A DNA stretch of 64,000 nucleotides, taken from assembly GCF_020859565.1 (NCBI RefSeq), contig NZ_JAJHUO010000009.1:62001-126000 (forward strand). The letters run 5' to 3'. The stretch is from Saccharothrix luteola. GTDB lineage: Bacteria > Actinomycetota > Actinomycetes > Mycobacteriales > Pseudonocardiaceae. How positions within the stretch are numbered: position 1 is the stretch's first letter; every line of letters starts with the position of its first letter. The position numbers were made by a program, and so were the translations under genes. Positions 7,846-16,500 of the stretch are shown here, one piece after another. The notes below the pieces were generated by a model. It did no database searches. It was not told where the DNA came from and worked only from the letters and a program-made list of their open reading frames with translations.

Positions 7846-9597
7846 GTGTCCACCGTGCTGCAGTCACAGCGCAGGTCCCCCGGCACGGCCGTCGGCGTCG
7901 CGCCCCGCCGCGGTGGGACGGTGACGATGGTCGGCGCGGGGGACGTCGACCACCTCGACCCGGCGCTGGCCTACCACACCGTGACGAGGGGCATCCTGCG
8001 CGCGTACACCCGGCAGCTCGTCGGGTACGCCGCCAGTCGGGACCGGGTCGAGGCCGGGACGCTCGTCGCCGACCTGGCCACCGAGGTGCCGACCGCGGCG
8101 AACGGGCGGCTCACCGGGGACGGCACCCGCTATGCGTTCACCCTCCGCGACGGGGTCCGGTGGCACGCCCCGAACGGTGACCGCCCGGTCACGGCGTGGG
8201 ACGTCGTGCGCGGCATCAAACGCCTGGCGCACCCGATGGCCAACAGCCCCGGGCTCGCCTACTACCTCAACGCCGTCGAGGGCATGGCGGAGTTCCGCGA
8301 CGTGCTCGCCGACGCGCCCCGCACGGTCGAGGCGATCGCGGACCGGTTGGAGCACACCGGGATCAGCGGTGTCGTCGCACTCGACGACACCGAGGTCCGC
8401 TTCACCACGCGGTACCCGATGTCGGACTTCCTCAACATGCTGGCCCTGCCGTTCGCGACACCCGCGCCCGAGGAGTACCTGCTCTTCGCGCCGGGCAGCC
8501 CCGAACTGGACCAGGCCGTCCTCTCCAACGGCCCCTACCGGATCACCGCCTACCGCCCCGGCGAGCGGATCGAGCTGCGCCGCAACCCCGCCTGGGACCC
8601 CGGGACCGACGACCTCCGCGCCGCGCACGTGGACGGCATCGAGATCAGGCAGGGCGTGGACGAGCGGGAGTCGCACGACCTCGTCGCCCGCGGCGCGGCC
8701 GACATGCTCTGGGACGTCCAGCCGCTCACCGGGGAACTCCCCGCGCTGCTCGCGACCGACGACCCGCGCCTGGAGGTGTGCCCCGCCGGTCTGCTCAGCC
8801 CGTACATCGTGGTGAACTTCGCCAGCGAGGCCGAGGACGGCGCCACCGGCAAGCAGGCCGTCCGCACCGCCCTCCAGTACGCGGTGGACAAGGCGGCGGT
8901 GTCACTGGTGTGGGGCGGGCCCCGGCTCAACGACATCGCGGACCAGGTCCTGCCGCCGCTGTGCCTGGCGCACCGGGAGACCCGGCCGCACGCCACGGAC
9001 GGGGGCCGGGGCGACCCCGAGCGGGCACGGCGGCTGCTCGCGGAGGCGGGCTACCCGGACGGGCTCACGCTGCGGCTGGTCTACCGCGACCGCGACATCC
9101 ACCCGGCCACCGCCGAGGCGGTGCGCGCGGGCCTGGCCAGGGCGGGCATCCGCGTTCGGCTCGTCCCGGCGTCGATCAACGAGCTGTTCTCGGAGTTCCT
9201 GTCCTCGTCGGCGTCCGCACGGCCGCGGGACTGGGAGCTCGCGCTCACCGGCTGGGAACCGGACTGGTACGGCAACAACGCCCGCACCTACCTCCAGCCG
9301 CTGTTCGACAGCCGCGACGTGCCGGAGAACGGCGACTGGGGCTCGAACTTCGGCCGCTACCGCAGCGAGCGGGTCAACCGGCTGCTCACGGCGGCCCTGA
9401 CGTCAGCCGACGAGGAGCGCGCCGGTGAGCTGTTCCGGGAGGTGGAGGCGCAGGTGCTGCGGGACGGGGCGATCGTCCCCGTCCTGTTCGCCCACCAGTA
9501 CTGGTTCCACTCCACGAGGGTGCGGAATTGGTTGCCCTACCCGGTGCTCAACGGCGACCTCACCAACCTCTGGCTGGCGGACGGGACCGTGTCGTAG
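7846..9597 (+). CDS. Family-5 peptide-type solute-binding protein without signal peptide
   Basis: A 583-residue DppA/OppA-like protein (SBP_bac_5). Typical family landmarks are visible: GGTVTMVGAGDVDHLDPA near the N-terminus, TFTLRDGVRWH-type sequence at about residue 100, SNGPYRITAY, and RNPAWDPGTDD. It has no signal peptide, lipobox or Tat motif; the N-terminus is a short basic segment. No permease or ATPase gene lies nearby. The usual export-side role in an ABC importer is therefore doubtful, and a cytoplasmic binding or chaperone role for a peptide-like or enediyne ligand is possible. A paralogue with the same absence lies at 25223-26935. Confidence 0.85.
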   Translation: MSTVLQSQRRSPGTAVGVAPRRGGTVTMVGAGDVDHLDPALAYHTVTRGILRAYTRQLVGYAASRDRVEAGTLVADLATEVPTAANGRLTGDGTRYAFTLRDGVRWHAPNGDRPVTAWDVVRGIKRLAHPMANSPGLAYYLNAVEGMAEFRDVLADAPRTVEAIADRLEHTGISGVVALDDTEVRFTTRYPMSDFLNMLALPFATPAPEEYLLFAPGSPELDQAVLSNGPYRITAYRPGERIELRRNPAWDPGTDDLRAAHVDGIEIRQGVDERESHDLVARGAADMLWDVQPLTGELPALLATDDPRLEVCPAGLLSPYIVVNFASEAEDGATGKQAVRTALQYAVDKAAVSLVWGGPRLNDIADQVLPPLCLAHRETRPHATDGGRGDPERARRLLAEAGYPDGLTLRLVYRDRDIHPATAEAVRAGLARAGIRVRLVPASINELFSEFLSSSASARPRDWELALTGWEPDWYGNNARTYLQPLFDSRDVPENGDWGSNFGRYRSERVNRLLTAALTSADEERAGELFREVEAQVLRDGAIVPVLFAHQYWFHSTRVRNWLPYPVLNGDLTNLWLADGTVS

Positions 9598-9769
9598 CGA
9601 TGCGCGTTGACCTGGGCATACCGGCGACACCTTCGCGTGAAGACGACCAGACGACCTTGGGACCACCCTGGTGCTCTGGTAGGCAGGGATCACCGGGCAA
9701 TCCTCGTCCGGTGACGGAAGCGGCCGTTGGAGGGGTGATGCAGCTCCCGGGCTTGCTTTTACCGACGGC

Positions 9770-10681
9770 GTGGTCGCCGCGGTCACCACGCGACTGGGTT
9801 TGCCGCTGCGGCTGGCCGACTTCTCGCGCCGGGGCTTCCGGGTGGACCACCCGGCGCAGCGCGCCGTCCTGGAACTGCACGCCCGGAACTTCCTCGGCGG
9901 GTTCAACCTCGCGGTGCGGTCGTGGCGACGACCGCACGAGCCGCTGAGCCGGGTCGACGCCGAGGAGCGCGGGTTCGCCTACGAAGGCGCCGCCATGTTC
10001 GCCGGGCTGCTCGACCTGGCCACCGCCGGCCGGGCCGGCGCCCTCGACCGCCTGCTCGCCGGACCGGGGAACGCGTACGCGCACCTGGTGCACGTCGGCG
10101 CCGGGTGGTTGTTGACGGCGGCGCGCGTGCCGGTGCTGCCTCGCCTGCCCCGCACACCGCTGCTGCGGTGGCTCGCCGTCGACGGCTCGGGTTTCGGCGA
10201 GGTGTACTTCGGTGGCACGCGGGCGTTGCTGCGCCGGGCTTCGCGCACACCGGGACCGGTGTGGCAGGTCCGCGTCGCCGGCTGCGGGCGGGCGCTGTGG
10301 TTCGCCGAGTCCGCTTGCCCGGTGGGGATCGCCGACGTGATCGACCGCGCGCCGACGATCGCGCGACCGCACCTGTGGAGCGGTGTCGGGCTCGCCGCCG
10401 CCTACGCCGGCGCGGCGGACGCGTCGGCCCGCTCCGAGCTGCTCGACCTCGCCGGACGGCACCGGGCGCACTTCGCGCAAGGCGTCGTCTTCGCGGCGGG
10501 CGCCCGGGTCCGCTCGGGGATCGTGCCGCGGCACACGCGCGAGACGTGCGCGCAGGTGCTCGGCACGACCGCGGAAGTGGCCGCGCGCTGGGCCGACGAG
10601 GCCTGCGCGGACCTGCTCGACGCCACCGATGTGCAGGCGTACCTGGAGTGGAAGGCGCGGCTGCGCGACCGATTGCCCTAG
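9770..10681 (+). CDS. Enediyne biosynthesis protein E3 (DUF1702)
   Basis: About 303 residues in the frame that carries the DUF1702 features: SRRGFRVDHPAQRAVLE at the N-terminus, NFLGGFNLAV, FAYEGAAMFAGLLDL, VGAGWLL and the WxxExxADLLD end. DUF1702 is one of the conserved enediyne cassette genes; its chemistry is unknown. The start is problematic. The only good ribosome binding site (GGAGG, 9729-9733) precedes an ATG at 9738 that is in another frame. One extra T in the TTTT run at 9757-9760 would join MQLPGLLF to the E3 frame. The GTG at 9770 is used here for want of a better in-frame start. Confidence 0.85.
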   Translation: MVAAVTTRLGLPLRLADFSRRGFRVDHPAQRAVLELHARNFLGGFNLAVRSWRRPHEPLSRVDAEERGFAYEGAAMFAGLLDLATAGRAGALDRLLAGPGNAYAHLVHVGAGWLLTAARVPVLPRLPRTPLLRWLAVDGSGFGEVYFGGTRALLRRASRTPGPVWQVRVAGCGRALWFAESACPVGIADVIDRAPTIARPHLWSGVGLAAAYAGAADASARSELLDLAGRHRAHFAQGVVFAAGARVRSGIVPRHTRETCAQVLGTTAEVAARWADEACADLLDATDVQAYLEWKARLRDRLP

Positions 10682-10714
10682 AGATCCGAGCCGACCGCTC
10701 GCCAGGGAGGACCG

Positions 10715-12613
10715 ATGCGTGTGACGGTGAACGCTGCCGCGCGCAAGACCTTGTCCGTGATCGTCGTGGTGGCCACCTGCGCCGCCGCCGGCCTGATGGT
10801 GGTGCGGCCGGGCCTCGGCGAAGAGACCTCCGCCGCCACCGCCGCCCGGTTCGGCTTCACCGCGGTGAAGCTCAACGAGAAGCCGGTCGGCGCGCGGACC
10901 GAGCGCGCCGTCGCGCCGGAACTGCACGGCATCCGCGGCTGGATCTCCTCGGTCGGCGCGGCCGTCGCGCTGGCGGACGTGCGCGGGACCGGGCGGGAGG
11001 CCGACGTCTGCCTCGTCGACCCGCGCGACGATTCCGTGACGTTGCGCCCCGTGCCGATCGGCGGCGGCGGTGTGCCCTACGCCCCGTTCGCGCTGCGGCC
11101 GGACGGCCTGCGCTACGACTCGACGATGGCGCCCATGGGCTGCGTCCCGGCCGACCTCGACGAAGACGGCGACGTGGACTTCATCGTGCACTACTGGGGC
11201 CGCTCGCCGGTCCTCTTCGTCAACACCGGCGGGAACGGCGTGCCCACCCGGTTCCGGGCCGACGAGCTGATCGAGCCGATGGCCCTGTGGAACTCCGGCA
11301 CGCTCAACGTGGGCGACATCGACGGTGACGGCCACCTCGACATCCTGGTGGGCAACTACTTCCCCGACGGCGCGCGCGTCCTGGACCCGACCGCTGCCGA
11401 CGAGACCCGCATCCGGATGCAGGACTCCATGTCCTCGGCCCGCAACGGCGGCGTGAACCGGATCCTGCTGACGCGGCCGACGGGTGCCGCGGACCGCAAG
11501 CCGGCCGTCGTGGACGCCAGCGTGGCCCTGACCGGCGACGCCGCCCAGTCGTGGACCCTGGCCACCGGGTTGCAGGACCTGACCGGCGACGGCCTCCCGG
11601 AGGTCTACCAGGCCAACGACTTCGGGCCGGACCAGCTGATGGTCAACCGCTCGGTGCCCGGCGCGGTGCGGCTGCAGGAGGTCACCGGCGCCCGCGACCT
11701 GGTGACGCCGAAGTCCGAGGTGCTGGGCCGCGACTCGTTCAAGGGCATGGGCGTCGCGTTCACCTACCCCGGTGGCGCCGGCCTGCCGATGGTGGTCGTC
11801 AGCAACATCACCGTCCCCTACGGCCTGCACGAGAGCAACTTCGCGTTCGTCCCGGACGGCACACCGCAGGACCTGCTGGCGGGCGAGGCGCCGTTCACCG
11901 AGCGCAGCGAGGCGCTGGGCCTGGCCCGCGCCGGCTGGTGCTGGGACGTCAAGGCGGGCGACTTCGACAACGACGGCGTCGACGAGCTCTTCCAGGCCAA
12001 CGGTTTCCTCAAGGGGGAGGTGAACCGCTGGCCCGTCCTCCAGGAGTTGGCGATCGCCAACGACGAGCTGCTGCGCCACCCGGCGGTGTGGCCGCGCTTC
12101 GGCCCCGGCGACGACTTGTCGGGCCACGAGCCGAACCGGTTCTGGGTCCGCGACGCGAGCGGCCGGTACTCCGACCTGGCGGACCGGGTGGGCGCGTCCT
12201 TCCCCGACAACACCAGGGGACTCGCCGTCGGCGACGTCGACGGCGACAACCGCCTCGACGTCCTGGTGGCCAACCAGTGGGAGGACTCCGTGCTGCTGCT
12301 CGGCGGGAAGGGCGGCCCGGCGGCGGACCTGCGCCTGGTGCGCCCCGGCGCCGTCGGCGGGTTCGTCGACGCGATCGGCGCGCAGGTGGAGCTGCACCAC
12401 CCCGACCGGCCGCAGAAGGCGCAGCTCTACCCGGCGAACGGGCACAGCGGCGTGTCCGCCGCGCGACTGCACTTCGCGCTGCCCGGAGGAGGTCCGGTGC
12501 GGGCCACGATCACCTGGCGGGACACCTCCGGCACGCACCGCGCCGAAGTCCTGGTCACGCCCGGGCACCGCACGGTCGAGCTCGGCCCCGCAGCGACGGC
12601 GGTGGCGCGATGA
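10715..12613 (+). CDS. Enediyne biosynthesis protein E4 (UnbV/CRTAC1-like FG-GAP protein)
   Basis: A 632-residue protein with an N-terminal hydrophobic export or anchor segment (SVIVVVATCAAAGLMVV, residues ~14-30). Repeated FG-GAP/calcium-loop units follow, of the type DLDEDGDVDF, DIDGDGHLDI, DLTGDGLPEV, DFDNDGVDEL and DVDGDNRLDV, consistent with a beta-propeller. The C-terminal ~120 residues, with the GxQVEL and HSGVSAARLHFAL pattern, fit the ASPIC/UnbV domain. It is a fixed member of enediyne cassettes; the reaction is unknown. The ATG has an AGGGAGG site. The stop overlaps the start of E5 (ATGA), indicating coupled translation. Confidence 0.92.
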   Translation: MRVTVNAAARKTLSVIVVVATCAAAGLMVVRPGLGEETSAATAARFGFTAVKLNEKPVGARTERAVAPELHGIRGWISSVGAAVALADVRGTGREADVCLVDPRDDSVTLRPVPIGGGGVPYAPFALRPDGLRYDSTMAPMGCVPADLDEDGDVDFIVHYWGRSPVLFVNTGGNGVPTRFRADELIEPMALWNSGTLNVGDIDGDGHLDILVGNYFPDGARVLDPTAADETRIRMQDSMSSARNGGVNRILLTRPTGAADRKPAVVDASVALTGDAAQSWTLATGLQDLTGDGLPEVYQANDFGPDQLMVNRSVPGAVRLQEVTGARDLVTPKSEVLGRDSFKGMGVAFTYPGGAGLPMVVVSNITVPYGLHESNFAFVPDGTPQDLLAGEAPFTERSEALGLARAGWCWDVKAGDFDNDGVDELFQANGFLKGEVNRWPVLQELAIANDELLRHPAVWPRFGPGDDLSGHEPNRFWVRDASGRYSDLADRVGASFPDNTRGLAVGDVDGDNRLDVLVANQWEDSVLLLGGKGGPAADLRLVRPGAVGGFVDAIGAQVELHHPDRPQKAQLYPANGHSGVSAARLHFALPGGGPVRATITWRDTSGTHRAEVLVTPGHRTVELGPAATAVAR

Positions 12614-13557
12614 CGGCGACACGCCTGGACGGCGCCTCACTGGACGAGCGGGCGCTCGTCGCACCGGATAAACCCGGGTTGACCCCCGATCAGCGCCGGG
12701 TCAAGGCGCTGACCCGGTTCGCCGTCTCGATCACCCTGTTCAACGTCCTCGGGCACCTGTTCCTCGGGTTCGAGCAGGCGCCCATCACCCCGATCGTCGC
12801 GGTCGTCGTCAGCTATGCCTCCGCGTTGTGCTTCGAAGCGCTCGACGCCTGGGCGTTCGGCAGGCGGGCCGAGTTCGCCAAGGGCCGGCGGGCGTTCGTG
12901 GTCTTCCTGCTGCCGGCCCACATCACCGGTCTGGCGACCGGGATGCTGTTGTGGGGCAACGCCTCCTTGTGGCCCTACATCTTCGCGATCCTGGTGGGCA
13001 ACGGGTCGAAGTACCTGGTGCGGCTGCGCGTCCGGGGCAGGCTGAGGCACGTGCTCAACCCGTCCAACACGGGCATCACGGTGGTGCTGCTGCTGTTCCC
13101 GTGGGTGAGCATCGCGCCGCCCTACCACTTCACCAGCAACACCTCGGGCGCGATCGACTGGCTGGTGCCGCTGGCCGTCCTCGCGGCGGGCACCGTGATC
13201 AACGCCAAGCTGACCGGCAGGATGCCGCTGATCGCCGGCTGGGTCGGCGGGTTCGTGGCCCAGGCGGTGCTGCGCTGGTCGCTGCTCGACCACCACCTGC
13301 TCGCGGCGCTGGCGCCCATGACCGGGCTGGCGTTCGTCCTGTTCACCAACTACATGATCACCGATCCCGCCACGAGCCCGACCGGCACGCGCGACCAGGT
13401 CGTCTTCGGCGTCACCGCGGCGGCGGTCTACGGCGTCCTGGTGGTGTCGGGGGTCTCCTTCGGCCTGTTCTTCGCCCTGGTGATCACCTGCGTGCTGCGC
13501 TGCCTCGGCCAACTCCTCCGCACCGGCCGTCGCGGCGCGCCGGGAACCACCCCGTGA
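12610..13557 (+). CDS. Enediyne biosynthesis protein E5 (UnbU, RnfD/NqrB-like membrane protein)
   Basis: A 315-residue integral membrane protein with about eight to nine hydrophobic helices. The conserved NPSNTGI motif and the flavin-site-like DPATSPTGTRDQ near the end match the RnfD/NqrB and UnbU families. In enediyne clusters this protein always travels with E4 and the PKSE; it is suspected to act in electron transfer or membrane-associated maturation, but this is not established. It is coupled to E4 by an ATGA overlap and to the PKSE by a GTGA overlap. Confidence 0.92.
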   Translation: MTATRLDGASLDERALVAPDKPGLTPDQRRVKALTRFAVSITLFNVLGHLFLGFEQAPITPIVAVVVSYASALCFEALDAWAFGRRAEFAKGRRAFVVFLLPAHITGLATGMLLWGNASLWPYIFAILVGNGSKYLVRLRVRGRLRHVLNPSNTGITVVLLLFPWVSIAPPYHFTSNTSGAIDWLVPLAVLAAGTVINAKLTGRMPLIAGWVGGFVAQAVLRWSLLDHHLLAALAPMTGLAFVLFTNYMITDPATSPTGTRDQVVFGVTAAAVYGVLVVSGVSFGLFFALVITCVLRCLGQLLRTGRRGAPGTTP

Positions 13558-16500
13558 GCAGCGCGCAGCCGATCGCGGTGGTCGGCATCGCGTGCCGCTA
13601 CCCGGACGCCGATGGTCCCGCCGAGCTGTGGGAGACGGTGGTCGGCCGCCGCCGCGCGTTCCGCGTGCTGCCCGACCGGCGGCTCGGCGCCGGGTACCGG
13701 GGCGCCGAGCCCGACCAGACCTACGTGACCCACGCGGCCCTGCTGCGCGGGTGGGAGTTCGACCGGCACCGGTTCGAGGTGCCCGGCCCGCTGTTCCGCG
13801 CCGTCGACCAGACGCACTGGCTCGCCTTGCAGACCTGTGCGGAAGCGCTGTCGGACGCCGGGTTCGGGGATGCCGACGGGCTCGACCGCGACCGCGCGGG
13901 CGTCGTCCTGGGCAACTCGCTCACCGGGGAGTTCTCCCGCGCCGCCCAGTTGCGGCTGCGCTGGCCGTTCGTCCGGCGGGCGGCCGTCGCCGCGCTGTCG
14001 GGCGCGGGCGTGCCCGACAGCCAGGCCGAGCACGCCTTGGAGCTGCTCCGGGACCTGGTCCGGGAGCCCTTCCCGGAGCCGGGCGACGAGACGCTGGCCG
14101 GAGCCCTGTCCAACACGATCGCCGGCCGCGTCTGCAACCACTTCGACCTGCACGGCACCGGCTACACCGTCGACGGCGCGTGCTCGTCGAGCCTGCTGGC
14201 GGTGATCACCGCCTGTCGCGCCCTGGCGTGCGGCGAGCTGGACTTCGCCCTCGCCGGCGGGGTGGACCTGAGCCTGGACCCGTTCGAGCTGGTCGGGTTC
14301 GCGCGGCTGGGCGCGTTGGCCGAGGGCCGGCGGATGAGGGTGTACGACGCGGACCCGACGGGCTTCCTGCCGGGTGAGGGCTGCGGCGTGGTCGCGTTGA
14401 TGCGCGCCGACGACGCCCGCCGGAAAGGGCTGCGGGTGTACGCCCTGGTGTCCGGGTGGGGCATGTCGTGCGACGGGGCGGGGGGCTTGACGCGGCCGGA
14501 GGCGTCGGGCCTGGTGCGCGCGCTGGACCGGGCGTACGCGACGGCGGGCGTCGACCCCTCGGCGGTGGGGCTCGTGGAAGGGCACGGCACCGGCACCGCC
14601 GTCGGCGACCGGGTCGAGCTGGTGGCGCTCAACCGCGTGCGGGCCGGTGCGGCCACGCGCGCCGCGCTCGGCTCCGTCAAGGCCAACGTGGGCCACACCA
14701 AGGCGGCGGCGGGTGTCGCCGGGTTGATCAAGGCGGTGCTCGCCGCGCACCACCGCGTGCTGCCGCCGACCACCGGGTGCGAGGACCCGCACCCACTGGT
14801 GTCGGGCGCCGACAGCACCCTGCGCGTGCTCGACGGGCCCGAGCCGTGGCTGGACCGGACGCGGGTCGCCGGTGTGTCCGCGCTGGGGTTCGGCGGCATC
14901 AACGCGCACGTCGTGCTCTCCGGGTGCGGTGGTGACGGCCCCGGCATCGTCCCGGAGCCGATGCTGCGGTGGAGCAGGTCGTTGCCGGCCCACGAGATCG
15001 TGCTGCTGACCGCCGAGGACCGCGACGACCTGGCCGCCCGGCTGGCGGACCTGGCGGCCAAGGCGGGCTCGTTGAGCGCGGCCGAGCTGCACGACCTCGC
15101 GGCCACGCGGCACCGGTCGGCGACGCCCGATCCGGCGTTCCGCTGCGTGCTCGTGAGCGATTCCCCCGAGCGGCTGGCCAGAACCGCGGACCGCGCGGCG
15201 CGCGGGGTGCCGGGCTGGGCGTCGACCCTGCTGGTCGACCGCGAGGAAGGCTTCGTGCTCGCGCGCGGGGCCAGGGGTCGGGTCGGGCTGCTGTTCCCCG
15301 GCCAGGCGGCGCCGGTGCGCGCCCGCCTCGACGACTGGGCGCGCGACTTGACCGTGCCCGGGATCGCCGAGGACGTGCGGCTGCACGACGGCGCGACGGC
15401 GACCGCCATCGCGCAGCCCGCCATCGTCCGGCAGTCCCTCGCGGCCCTGGCCCTGCTCGCCGAGCTGGGGTGCGACGCGGTGGCCGCGGTCGGGCACAGC
15501 CTCGGCGAGATCACCGCGCTCGTGTGGGCGGGAGCCCTGTCCGCCGAGGAAGGGCTGAGGCTCGCCACCGCCCGGGGGCGGGTGATGGGGGAGCACGGAC
15601 GTGCGGGCACCGCCATGGCGAGCATCGGCCTGCCCCTGGCCGCGGTCGAGGAACTGGCCGGGAGCACCCCGGTCGTGGTGGCCGGGCTCAACGGCCCCGA
15701 CCAGGTCACGATCGCGGGCCGGACGGCGGACGTGCGCCGGGTGGCGGAACGCGCGTTGCGGGCTCGGGCCCGCGCGAAGGTGCTCGCGGTGTCGCACGCG
15801 TTCCACACCGAGGCGATGCGCCCGGCCGCGGCGCCCTTCGCCGAGGAGCTCCGGCGGGTGCGGCTGCGGCCACCGCGCCGCACGGTGTTCTCCACCGTCA
15901 CCGGTCACCGGCTGGACCCGGACACCGACCTTGCCTCGCTGCTGGTGGACCAGCTCACCGCGCCGGTCCGGTTCGCCGACGCCCTCGCCGCGCTGACCGC
16001 GACGTGCGACCTGCTGGTCGAGGCCGGACCGGGCACCACGCTCACCTCGCTGGCGACCGGGTTCCCGGCGGTCTCGCTGGACCCGGGCGGCTCCGGGCGG
16101 GAGCACGCGATCGCGCTCGCCGCGCTGGCCGCGGTGTCCGCGTGCGACCTGGACCGGTGGTTCGGCGACCGGGCCCACCGCCACCTCGACCTGGACACGC
16201 CCATCACGCTGCTGGCGAACCCGACCGAGACCGAGGTGGTGCCCGCCAAGCGGACCCCGGAGCCCGAGCCGACCACCGGTGCGGACCCGCTGCGGGTGCT
16301 GCGGACCCACCTGAGCCGCACGCTGGAACTGCCGCTGGCCGGGATCCGGCCGGACCGCAGGCTGCTCGCCGACCTGCACCTGAACTCGTTGCAGGTCGTC
16401 CAGCTCGTCGCCGAGGCCGCGGACCTGCTGGGCAGGCGCGTGCCGGCCCTGCCGCCGTCGCTGGACACGATGACCGTCGGTGAGGTGGCCGAGCTGGTCG

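Noticed and set aside
12828..13553. In-frame upstream extension of the PKSE
   Set aside because: It lies wholly inside the E5 gene in another frame; the KS begins normally at the GTG 13554.
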